From IMG/VR virus record IMGVR_UViG_3300025889_000499, positions 1-33,320 of that record: 33,320 bases of DNA. One strand, written 5' to 3'. A program made the translations under genes and the position numbers. The notes under the pieces were generated by a model. The model was not told the DNA's origin and ran no database searches. It saw only the letters and a list, made by a program, of their open reading frames with translations. This document shows positions 21,206 to 29,019 of this stretch, piece by piece. This DNA is from a virus. How positions within the stretch are numbered: position 1 is the first letter of the stretch; the number at the start of each line of letters is the position of its first letter.

Positions 21206-23478
21206 TGCAAACAATACAATTATTTATTGAAAACACTAGGGTTGATTTATTTAAAGATGAGTCAGTAACAATAACTGACACCATAAAAAACATAAAAGAT
21301 ATAAGTAAAGTATTTACAACTTTTAGCCAACAGTTTAGTTTACCGGCTTCGTCTACTAATAACTTAATATTTAGGCATTACTATAATTACGATATTGTAA
21401 ATGGTTTTGATGCAAGAGCACGTGTTAATGCTACTATAAAATTAAATGGTGTTGATTTTAAACAAGGTAAAATAAAACTAAATAATGTAGCCTTAAAGAA
21501 CAATAAGCCACATGCTTACAAAATAGTATTTTATGGTAAAGCAGTGGATTTAAAAGATATTGTTGGTGAAGATAAACTAAATAACTTACAATTTATAGAG
21601 GTAAAAGATTCAGGCACTTGTACATTAACCTCAGTTAATAAATTAACAGATTTTGGCGGTAGTTTTACCACAACAACATCAGAGGGTGATAGAGTACACA
21701 ATGTAGATGATGGAACATACGCAACAGTGCTTAGTGTTGATAGTAACCAGCAATTAACCTTAAACGCAGATATATTTGCAGCTAATGATGATTATAGAGT
21801 TTTATTATCACCAATATGGGAAAACGACTCAGTTGAACAAAAACTACAATTACAACCAGCTACAGCTAAAAACACTTTAATAGTTCCACTAATAACACAC
21901 ACTAAAAGGCTTTATTACGATAGTTCAGCTAATATAGCTAATGATGGAAACTTATACTGGCATGGTGGTGGAGGTACTAATGATCATGGTGTTGCATATA
22001 CAGATTTAAAATTTGCACTTAGGGTGCATAGTATTATAGAAGCTATAGAAAATACATATAGTGATATTGAGTTTACTACTGATTTTTTTAACACTACTAA
22101 TTACAACTATTATAATTTATACATGTGGTTAAACCGTAAATCAGGTGAGGTTAGCACAAGCACAAGTGTAAATAGTTTTCAGTTTACTGTAGATAGTTGG
22201 TCTGGTGGTGACTTAAACGAGGGTGGTGCTGGTTTGGGTTCTACTTATGGTATAACATCTGATTTTGCTGATTTTGGAACTAGTTTTAATATGAGCATAG
22301 CGGATTCAACTACAGCATATACAATAGAGTTTTTTAAAAACCAAAGTTTAGTTTATACAACTTCAAGAACGGCTTCACAAGGTGCTTATACTTTAGGCAC
22401 TGCTGAATTAGGGGCAATTAGTACAATGGCTGGAACATGGCATGTAGTTATAAGTGCTAATGCTAATGTAATTATAAGTAACATATCAATAACATTACAG
22501 GGTATTATATTTGACGAATTTGGTGGCACTAGTAGTTATACAAACACAATAACATCAGGGAATATAAATACACCAGCTGTAGCTACATTTGATATTGCAG
22601 ACCAAATGCCAGAAATAAAAGTAATTGATTTTATTAATGGTTTATTTAAAATGTTTAACCTTATTGCTTTTGTAAATGATGAGGATAAAATAGAAGTAAG
22701 AACTTTAGATAACGCTAGTAGCGATAGTTATTATAATTTATCAAATGTAAATACTTATGACATTACAGAGTACGTAGATGTTAAAGAATCACAAGTGGAT
22801 GTAGCTTTACCTTTTAAAGAAGTAAACTTTACTTACGAAGATTTAAAAACATTTTTAGCGGTAAATCACGAACAATTATTTAACCAAAGCTGGGGAACAG
22901 AACAATGGAACGAAGATAGCGATACACTTAGAATAGACGGTAAATCATATAATGTTAAATTGCCTTTTTCACATATGAAATACGAAAGGTTAGTAAACCA
23001 GGATAATGGTGTTGATACTAGCATACAGTGGGGTTGGAGTGTTAATGAAAACCAAGATAGTTACAAAGGTAAACCGTTATTATTTTATCCATTAAGAAAC
23101 TCAGGAACATCAATACAATTTTTGGTTAATGGAGGTAGCGACGATATAACACAATACATAATTCCAAGTAACAGTAGGTATTTAAACAATACCAGTGGTG
23201 AAGATAACATAAACTTTGGTCCAGAAATAAATGAATACGATAGGCCATTAACTAGTTTTAGTGGTACGTTATTTCAAAACTATTATTATAATTATATAAC
23301 TAATGTTTTTAGGTTTAATGCTAGAATAATTAAACTAACAGCTTATTTACCGTTACGTATAATATTAAATTATAAGTTAAATGATTATATAGTAGTTAGC
23401 GGTAAAAAATACAGAATAAATAGCATTAAAGTAAATTTATTAACCAATAAATCAGAATTAGAATTAATTACAACATGA
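21205..23478 (+). CDS. large tail protein (putative tail hub / tip)
   Basis: 757 residues, the largest product in the window. The start (MQTIQLFIENTRVDLFKDES ... FSQQFSLPASSTNNLIFRHY) and KPHAYKIVFYGKAVDLKDIV resemble the N-terminal part of tail hub-like proteins. The middle (about 300-420) contains a Ser/Gly/Thr-rich beta module, and a later segment FKMFNLIAFVNDEDKIEVRT leads to the C-terminal part. No peptidase or glycosidase motif is seen. Given its size and position upstream of the tape measure, it may form the tail tip structure. Confidence 0.52.
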   Translation: MQTIQLFIENTRVDLFKDESVTITDTIKNIKDISKVFTTFSQQFSLPASSTNNLIFRHYYNYDIVNGFDARARVNATIKLNGVDFKQGKIKLNNVALKNNKPHAYKIVFYGKAVDLKDIVGEDKLNNLQFIEVKDSGTCTLTSVNKLTDFGGSFTTTTSEGDRVHNVDDGTYATVLSVDSNQQLTLNADIFAANDDYRVLLSPIWENDSVEQKLQLQPATAKNTLIVPLITHTKRLYYDSSANIANDGNLYWHGGGGTNDHGVAYTDLKFALRVHSIIEAIENTYSDIEFTTDFFNTTNYNYYNLYMWLNRKSGEVSTSTSVNSFQFTVDSWSGGDLNEGGAGLGSTYGITSDFADFGTSFNMSIADSTTAYTIEFFKNQSLVYTTSRTASQGAYTLGTAELGAISTMAGTWHVVISANANVIISNISITLQGIIFDEFGGTSSYTNTITSGNINTPAVATFDIADQMPEIKVIDFINGLFKMFNLIAFVNDEDKIEVRTLDNASSDSYYNLSNVNTYDITEYVDVKESQVDVALPFKEVNFTYEDLKTFLAVNHEQLFNQSWGTEQWNEDSDTLRIDGKSYNVKLPFSHMKYERLVNQDNGVDTSIQWGWSVNENQDSYKGKPLLFYPLRNSGTSIQFLVNGGSDDITQYIIPSNSRYLNNTSGEDNINFGPEINEYDRPLTSFSGTLFQNYYYNYITNVFRFNARIIKLTAYLPLRIILNYKLNDYIVVSGKKYRINSIKVNLLTNKSELELITT

Positions 23479-23630
23479 TAATTTTTAAATTTTTAAATAT
23501 TGATAATTTTTATGGTAAACATAACACTATAGAAATAGCAAAAGGTAAATATAAATTACCAGAAACTTTAAAAGAAGGATTTCAACAAATTAAACGTAAA
23601 TACAAATGGCAACAGAGCAAGCAAATATAA
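23475..23630 (+). CDS. small hypothetical protein (51 aa)
   Basis: ATGA overlap with the previous gene and 25-base overlap with the tape-measure gene. Product MIIFKFLNIDNFYGKHNTIE ... YKLPETLKEGFQQIKRKYKW, a few strands and a basic helix, Lys-rich. No domain recognised. Its overlap with both tail genes suggests it is a real tail-region protein. Confidence 0.45.
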   Translation: MIIFKFLNIDNFYGKHNTIEIAKGKYKLPETLKEGFQQIKRKYKWQQSKQI

Positions 23631-25534
23631 AAGTTAATGTTAACTTACAACAAGCAATAAAGGACTTTGAGCTTTTAGACAAAAGAGTTGAAGAAACTGT
23701 TGATTCTATTAATAAGCTAGAAGCTGAAATAATACAACTTGAAAAAGAACAAAAACAACTAGGTCCAAAGCAATTAGGCCGTCAACGCGACTACCAACAA
23801 GCTATTGATAAAACTAAACAACGTTTAAAAGAAGAAAAACAAGATTTAAAACAATTAAACACAGAGCGTAAAAAGGCTGACAAACAAGTTAAGGAATTAA
23901 AAGAATCACAAGGTGATTTAAACGAAGCAACCAGTATGGCTGACCGTGCAACTGGTGGTTTAATTAGCAGTTTTAAAAGCATGAAGCTAGCTATTGGTGG
24001 CTCTATAAAATCATTAGGTAAATTTAAAGTGGCTTTAATTGCTACAGGTATTGGTGCTTTTGTAGTGTTATTAGGTAGTTTACAACAAGCATTTACTAGA
24101 TCAGAAGAAGGCCAAAACAAATTCATTAAGTTAATGTCACAAATAGGTAATGTGGTTAACAACACGTTAGATATATTTGCTGACTTTGGTATGGCTGTTA
24201 TAAATGCTGGTAAAGCGTTATTTAAACTAGCTAAGGGTGACTTAGGGGGTGCTGCAATTGCTTTTGGTGAAGCCAAAAATAATATAAATGATGCAACTGA
24301 TGCTATAGTTAATTTTACAGATACAATTAAAAAAGAGGGTGCAATAGTTGATGACATAGCAAACAAACGCGCCAAGGCTGACAAAGTAGACAGGCAATTA
24401 ATATTAGATAGAGCCGAAGCAAACAGAAAATTCAACGAATTACGTGAAAAAGCAGCTGATAAAGAAAACATTAGCATTGAAGAACGTATTACAGCCTTAA
24501 AACAAGCCGGTAAAATTGAAGAAGAAATAACTAAAAAAGAAATTGAAGCTGCAAAACTTAGATTTGAAGCCAAAAAAGCTGAAAATGAACTAGGTAAAAG
24601 CACAAAAGAAGATTTAGATGAACAAGCTAGGCTACAAGCAGCCGTTACTGACTTAGAAACTAAACGTTTACGTAGGCAAAAACTTTTAACAGCAGAAATT
24701 ACCACTGCCTTACGTGAAGAAAAAGCAGAGCGTAAAGCTGCATCTGCACAATTAGCATCTGAGTATGTATTTTTGCCAGGCGTTGGTTTTGTTACTAAAG
24801 AGCAGTTTGATAAAATAAAAGCAAATGGTGAAGCCATACAAACAACTTTAGATGACTTCAAAAAAAGAAAAGAAGATGAAGAAGCTGAAACCGAGTTACA
24901 AAAACTACAACTTGAGGAACAACGCACACTAGCAGAACTTGATAGGCTTAATGCTACTGAGGAACAAAAAATGCAAATAAAAAAGTTCTACAGTGATAAA
25001 TACCTAGAGTTAGAAACCAATAATAAAAAGAAAGAGGAAAACCTAGATAAAATGGTGGCTCAAGCTAAAATAGCTCAAGCTGGTCAAGTATTTGCTTTAG
25101 TAGGGCAAATAGCTAAAAAGGGTAGTAAGGTAGGTAAAATAGCTGCAATAGGCCAAACAGTTATTAGTGGAATACAGTCCGTACAAAATGCATATACAAC
25201 AGCACAAGCATCTCCAATAACAGCAGTAAACCCTGGTTACCCTTTACAACAAGCGATTATTGCTGGGGCATTTAGTGCAGCACAACTAGCTAAAATTATA
25301 GCAACAAACCCAGAATCACCAGCTGCTGCCGGAAGTTTACGCCCTACAGGTGGTGGTGCAGAACCAGCAGTGCCACAATTTAACGTGGTTGGTGCAACTG
25401 CTACAAGCCAATTAGCTACAGCTATTGGTGAACAAGAACAGCAACCTGTACAAGCATATGTAGTTAGCCAAGATGTTACAACAGCACAAAGCCTAGAAAA
25501 CAACATAATTACAGGTGCTACTCTTGGAGGATAA
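23606..25534 (+). CDS. tape measure protein
   Basis: 642 residues. The first 130 are charged coiled coil (VDSINKLEAEIIQLEKEQKQ and following), then a hydrophobic segment at about 140-160 (VALIATGIGAFVVLLGSL), a helical AKG-rich stretch, a second long coiled coil (about 240-500, very rich in Glu/Lys/Ala) and a Gly/Ala-rich hydrophobic part (IAKKGSKVGKIAAIGQTVIS) before a flexible C-terminus. No lytic transglycosylase or peptidase module is present. At about 0.15 nm per residue, the length suggests a tail near 95 nm, typical of a siphovirus. Confidence 0.85.
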   Translation: MATEQANIKVNVNLQQAIKDFELLDKRVEETVDSINKLEAEIIQLEKEQKQLGPKQLGRQRDYQQAIDKTKQRLKEEKQDLKQLNTERKKADKQVKELKESQGDLNEATSMADRATGGLISSFKSMKLAIGGSIKSLGKFKVALIATGIGAFVVLLGSLQQAFTRSEEGQNKFIKLMSQIGNVVNNTLDIFADFGMAVINAGKALFKLAKGDLGGAAIAFGEAKNNINDATDAIVNFTDTIKKEGAIVDDIANKRAKADKVDRQLILDRAEANRKFNELREKAADKENISIEERITALKQAGKIEEEITKKEIEAAKLRFEAKKAENELGKSTKEDLDEQARLQAAVTDLETKRLRRQKLLTAEITTALREEKAERKAASAQLASEYVFLPGVGFVTKEQFDKIKANGEAIQTTLDDFKKRKEDEEAETELQKLQLEEQRTLAELDRLNATEEQKMQIKKFYSDKYLELETNNKKKEENLDKMVAQAKIAQAGQVFALVGQIAKKGSKVGKIAAIGQTVISGIQSVQNAYTTAQASPITAVNPGYPLQQAIIAGAFSAAQLAKIIATNPESPAAAGSLRPTGGGAEPAVPQFNVVGATATSQLATAIGEQEQQPVQAYVVSQDVTTAQSLENNIITGATLGG

Positions 25535-25577
25535 TTATAACAAAGTAAAATTAACAATGTTTTTAAAAAAATGAGCA

Positions 25578-26174
25578 ATGAACATAATAGAACTAGTAAT
25601 AAACGAGGACGAGGAACTAAGTGGTGTGGATGCGATCAGTGTAGTAGAACAACCTGCGATAGAGGAGGACTTTGTTGCCTTAAAAAACCAGCAACAGGAA
25701 ATCAAACTTGCGCAAGTATCTGCGGAGAAAAGAATCTTGATGGGGGCTGCACTTGTTCCAGAAAAACCCATATATAGAAGCAACGGTGAAGAAGAGTTTT
25801 ACATTTTCTTTAGCAAAGATACAGTAGTTAAAGCAAGCCAAATGTTTTTAAAACGTGGCAACCAAAGTAAAGCAACCTTAGAGCATGCAGAAGCCATAGG
25901 CGGTATGACTGTAGTTGAATCATGGTTAGTTGAAGATGATGTACACGATAAAAGCCGTAAGTATGGTTTAAACGTACCTGTTGGCACTTGGATGGTTAGC
26001 ATGAAAGTAGACAACGATGAAGTATGGAACGACTACGTAAAAACCGGCAAAGTTAAAGGTTTTAGCATAGAGGGCTATTTTGCGGACAAATTACAACGCC
26101 CACAAGATAAACAAAAAGACCAATTAAGCGAAGAAGAAATACTAATAAAAAAATTAATAGATGCCTTACAATAA
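25578..26174 (+). CDS. prohead maturation protease, XkdF-like serine peptidase
   Basis: 198 residues from ATG 25578. The core reads RILMGAALVPEKPIYR, FFSKDTVVKASQMFLKRGNQ, LEHAEAIGG with candidate catalytic His103, and KGFSIEGYF with candidate nucleophile Ser163; ESWLVEDD and GTWMVSMKV lie between. This is the peptidase S78-like XkdF family fold that cleaves scaffold and capsid during head maturation. The C-terminal tail is charged. It precedes the scaffold and major capsid genes, as expected. Confidence 0.85.
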   Translation: MNIIELVINEDEELSGVDAISVVEQPAIEEDFVALKNQQQEIKLAQVSAEKRILMGAALVPEKPIYRSNGEEEFYIFFSKDTVVKASQMFLKRGNQSKATLEHAEAIGGMTVVESWLVEDDVHDKSRKYGLNVPVGTWMVSMKVDNDEVWNDYVKTGKVKGFSIEGYFADKLQRPQDKQKDQLSEEEILIKKLIDALQ

Positions 26175-26316
26175 AATACAAGCAACACCAAGTAAAACAA
26201 GCCCTACTAGTGGCCGTAGAGGGTGTTTATGTAAAAATGGTACTTATAGCACTAAATGTTGTAACGGTGATTTACAAAACCAAGGCATAGGCGCATTAAC
26301 AGGCCAAAACGGTTGA
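26161..26316 (+). CDS. cysteine-rich small protein (51 aa)
   Basis: Overlaps the end of the protease gene by 14 bases. The product has a polar start (MPYNKIQATPSKTSPTSGRR) and the motif GCLCKNGTYSTKCCNG, followed by QNQGIGALTGQ. The four Cys in C-x-C...C-C spacing and the L-Q-x-Q-G-I-G ending recur, to my knowledge, in phage head-gene regions and are probably a zinc or disulfide module. Function unknown. 64 bases of AT-rich sequence follow before the scaffold gene. Confidence 0.55.
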   Translation: MPYNKIQATPSKTSPTSGRRGCLCKNGTYSTKCCNGDLQNQGIGALTGQNG

Positions 26317-26380
26317 ATTTACAACAACAATTAAATTAACCTGTTTTACAAAAAAAAATAACCAAATAATATATATTAAA

Positions 26381-27028
26381 ATGGATGCTAAAGAAACTTT
26401 AAATAAAGTAAGAACTATTTTAGGTTTAGATGTTAAACTTGAAGAGAAATTACTTGAAAACGGTACGCGTTTAGTAGCTGATCAATTTGCTGCTGGCAAC
26501 GAGGTTTTTATCATGTCAGAAAATGACGAAAAAATACCAGTTCCTGCTGGTGAATACCTAATGGAAGATGGTAAACTTTTATACGTAAAAGAAGACGGTG
26601 TTATTGAATCTTTAAAAGATGAAAAAGAAGAAGAGGAAGAAGAAGACAAAGAAATGAAATACGAAGACAAAGAGGAAATGGCAGAAGAAACTGAACTTGA
26701 AGATGACGGCAAAGAAGCTGACGTACAAGATTGGGCTGGTATGGAAAAAAGAATTAAAAACCTTGAAGATGCAATTGCTGACTTAAAAAAAGAGCATGAA
26801 GCATTAATGCAAAAAGAGGAATTAAGCCAAGAAGCTGAAAACCTTGAACCAGTTAACGAAGAAGTTACAGAGGAAAACCAAGAAGTTAACGAGCAAAAAG
26901 AAGAGCTTTCTGCAGCACCAAAACAAATAAAACATAATCCTGAAGCTAACCAACAAATTGAATTAACAAAAATTGGTAAAGTTTCAGATTTAAGACAAAG
27001 AGTATTTAATCAAATTTTTTCAAAATAA
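26381..27028 (+). CDS. capsid scaffolding-like protein
   Basis: 215 residues, strongly acidic. The N-terminal part (TLNKVRTILGLDVKLEEKLL ... VPAGEYLMEDGKLLYVKEDG) is a small beta domain; residues about 80-120 are almost only Glu, Asp and Lys; a coiled coil follows (MEKRIKNLEDAIADLKKEHE); the C-terminus is basic (GKVSDLRQRVFNQIF). This order, acidic middle, coiled coil and basic end, is typical of scaffolds, and it lies between the protease and the major capsid gene. Confidence 0.78.
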   Translation: MDAKETLNKVRTILGLDVKLEEKLLENGTRLVADQFAAGNEVFIMSENDEKIPVPAGEYLMEDGKLLYVKEDGVIESLKDEKEEEEEEDKEMKYEDKEEMAEETELEDDGKEADVQDWAGMEKRIKNLEDAIADLKKEHEALMQKEELSQEAENLEPVNEEVTEENQEVNEQKEELSAAPKQIKHNPEANQQIELTKIGKVSDLRQRVFNQIFSK

Positions 27029-27051
27029 TAATCAATAATTAATTTTTAACA

Positions 27052-27975
27052 ATGGCAACAACAGTAAACATTACATCAACTTATGCTGGAGAATTTAGTC
27101 AGAAGTACATTTCTGCAGCATTATTATCGTCATCAACTATTGCTGACGGAGGAGTTGAAGTTATGCCAAACGTAAAATTTAAAGAGGTAATTCAACGTGT
27201 TGAAACTGGTTCTTTAATTGCGGATGGTTCATGTGACTTCGACGCTAGTTCTTCGGTAACTTTAAGCGAAGTAATTTTGCAACCAGAAGAATTTCAGGTA
27301 AACTTACAATTATGTAAATCAGACTTTATTAACACGTGGGATGCTATCCAGATGGGATATAGCGCATTTGACCAACTTCCTACATCTTTTGCAGACTATT
27401 TAATTGCTCACGTAGCAGCTAAAGTAGCATCTCAAAACGAAACTAACATATGGCAAGGTACTACAGGTACAGCTGGTGAATATGACGGTTTAGAAGCATT
27501 GGCATTAGCAAATGCAGATGTGGTAGACGTAACAGGAACAACTTTAACTTCAAGTAACATTTTAACTGAAATGCAAAAGGTTGTAGATGCTATCCCTAAT
27601 GCTTTATATGGTAAAGAAGATTTAAAACTTTATATTAGCCCTAAAGCAGCTAAATTATATGTACAAGTTCTTGGCGGTTTTGCAGCTACTATTGGTGCAA
27701 ACGGTGTAGATAACAAAGGAACAATGTGGTATAACAATGGTTCTTTAAGCTATAACGGAGTTCCAATTTTTGTAGCAAGAGGATTAACTGCAGATCATAT
27801 GTTTGCAGCAGAATCTAGCAACTTTTTCTTCGGCACTGGTCTGATGAATGACTGGAACGAGGTACGTGTAATTGACATGGCTGACATTGACGGATCTAAA
27901 AATGTTAGAATCGTTATGAGGTTTACAGCTGGTTGTGCAATTGGCGTTGGAGCTGACGTAGTATATTATTCATAA
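27052..27975 (+). CDS. major capsid protein, HK97 fold
   Basis: 307 residues. N-terminal arm with TYAGEFSQKYISAALLSSST, then GGVEVMPNVKFKEVIQRVET, a long spine-like helix region FADYLIAHVAAKVASQNETN followed by IWQGTTGTAGEYDGLEALAL, and the C-terminal AEASSNFFFGTG-like end in DMADIDGSKNVRIVMRFTAG. Codon choice is more varied and GC slightly higher than in neighbours, as for a highly expressed gene. Size and position after protease and scaffold fit the major capsid. A hairpin follows the stop. Confidence 0.85.
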   Translation: MATTVNITSTYAGEFSQKYISAALLSSSTIADGGVEVMPNVKFKEVIQRVETGSLIADGSCDFDASSSVTLSEVILQPEEFQVNLQLCKSDFINTWDAIQMGYSAFDQLPTSFADYLIAHVAAKVASQNETNIWQGTTGTAGEYDGLEALALANADVVDVTGTTLTSSNILTEMQKVVDAIPNALYGKEDLKLYISPKAAKLYVQVLGGFAATIGANGVDNKGTMWYNNGSLSYNGVPIFVARGLTADHMFAAESSNFFFGTGLMNDWNEVRVIDMADIDGSKNVRIVMRFTAGCAIGVGADVVYYS

Positions 27976-27985
27976 ATATTAACCT

Positions 27986-28015
27986 ATATATGGGGGATTA
28001 ATTTCCCCCTTATAT
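27986..28015 (+). terminator. hairpin after major capsid gene
   Basis: GGGGGA (27992-27997) pairs with TCCCCC (28004-28009) around the loop TTAATT, with outer A-T pairs extending the stem. No long T run follows, so it may be a partial terminator or an mRNA-stabilising 3' structure limiting read-through from the capsid gene. Confidence 0.5.
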
Positions 28016-28031
28016 CAAAAAACTTTAAATT

Positions 28032-28580
28032 ATGTCTTGTGATATTTCTTTAGGTAGATTAGAACCATGTAAAGATTCCGTTGGAGGGATTAGAGCAATT
28101 TATTTTATAAACTACACAAATGGTTTATTAGATACTGCTACTTTTGACTCAGACGAAATTATTACAGGTTTTGCTTCTGCTTTAACTTTGTACAAATATG
28201 ATTTAAAAGGTGCTAATTCGTTTGATGAAACAAATGAAAACTCTAGAGAAAATGGAACTAGCTTTTTTACACAAACAGGAACAATTGTTCTTAAAAAGCA
28301 AGATGCAACTACTAGAAAGCAAATGAAACTACTTAGTTGGGGTAGACCCCAAGTTGTGGTTGAATTTTATAACTACGGTGCTAGCGACGAAACTAGATAC
28401 GTTTTAGCGGGAATAGAAAACGGTTGTGAGGTAGCTCCTTCTACGGCTTCAGGAGCTGCAATGGGAGATTTAAATGGGTATAACATTACCTTTACTGGAA
28501 CTGAAAAAGAACCAGCTTTTTTTATTGACCCTACAATTATTAACGATACAACAAACACAACTGTTGTTAGCGGTACGTAA
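28032..28580 (+). CDS. probable major tail tube protein
   Basis: 182 residues, beta-rich. Start MSCDISLGRLEPCKDSVGGI then AIYFINYTNGLLDTATFDSD; later GTIVLKKQDATTRKQMKLLS, and LNGYNITFTGTEKEPAFFID near the end. Proteins starting with D-I-x-x-G-R-x-x-x-C-K-D-x-V-G-G are common next to capsid genes in Bacteroidota phages; by size and strand pattern the tail tube is the best call. An alternative is a head decoration protein. It is followed by a terminator. Confidence 0.55.
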   Translation: MSCDISLGRLEPCKDSVGGIRAIYFINYTNGLLDTATFDSDEIITGFASALTLYKYDLKGANSFDETNENSRENGTSFFTQTGTIVLKKQDATTRKQMKLLSWGRPQVVVEFYNYGASDETRYVLAGIENGCEVAPSTASGAAMGDLNGYNITFTGTEKEPAFFIDPTIINDTTNTTVVSGT

Positions 28581-28602
28581 TAACTTTTTAATTTCATATT
28601 AT

Positions 28603-28634
28603 AAAGCCACTTTTTTTAAGGTGGCTTTTTTTTT
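28603..28634 (+). terminator. rho-independent terminator after tail-tube gene
   Basis: Stem AAAGCCAC (28603-28610) / GTGGCTTT (28621-28628), loop of ten bases, followed by a T run. Between it and the next start (28684) the AT-rich gap has weak promoter-like TATGTTTT at 28663 without a clear -33 element. Confidence 0.8.
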
Positions 28635-28683
28635 ACATAACATTTAACAATAAATGTATTTTTATGTTTTATAAAAAACAACA

Positions 28684-29019
28684 ATGATAATATTAACAAC
28701 TAGCAGTTCAGCGCAAGAAATTAAATTTATTCCACGTGAATACGCAGCTACTAGTATTGTAATACACAACGAAGACACCAATACAAGCACAACTTATACT
28801 GGTTTAACATTTACAACTGAAGCATACTATTTAAAAACAGATGTTACATTTAACCCAGTGCTTAAAGAGGGTACTTTTTATAACATAAGTGTATTAAACA
28901 ACAGTGATGTTATTTATAAAGATAACATATTCTGTACAGACCAAAACATTGCGGTTTACAGTATAAACAACAATGAATATACTGAGCATGAAACCACAAA
29001 CGAATACATTGTATTATGA
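28684..29019 (+). CDS. conserved virion-region protein (111 aa)
   Basis: Beta-rich protein: SSSAQEIKFIPREYAATSIV, IHNEDTNTSTTYTGLTFTTE, LKTDVTFNPVLKEGTFYNIS, and IYKDNIFCTDQNIAVYSINN. The sequence reads like a small immunoglobulin-like or jelly-roll structural protein. Overlaps the portal gene by four bases (ATGA), and begins after a terminator, so it is the first gene of a new transcription unit. Function not established. Confidence 0.55.
   Translation: MIILTTSSSAQEIKFIPREYAATSIVIHNEDTNTSTTYTGLTFTTEAYYLKTDVTFNPVLKEGTFYNISVLNNSDVIYKDNIFCTDQNIAVYSINNNEYTEHETTNEYIVL

Noticed and set aside
23791-24927. Long reverse-strand open frame (378 codons) opposite the tape measure gene
   Set aside because: It is the complement of Glu/Lys/Ala-rich coiled-coil codons, giving Ser/Leu/Ala-rich low-complexity protein. 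No other gene is on the minus strand and no promoter is visible.
25571-25777. Alternative + strand frame overlapping the protease gene start
   Set aside because: Arg/Cys/Gly-rich out-of-frame translation; the frame from 25578 carries all conserved protease motifs.
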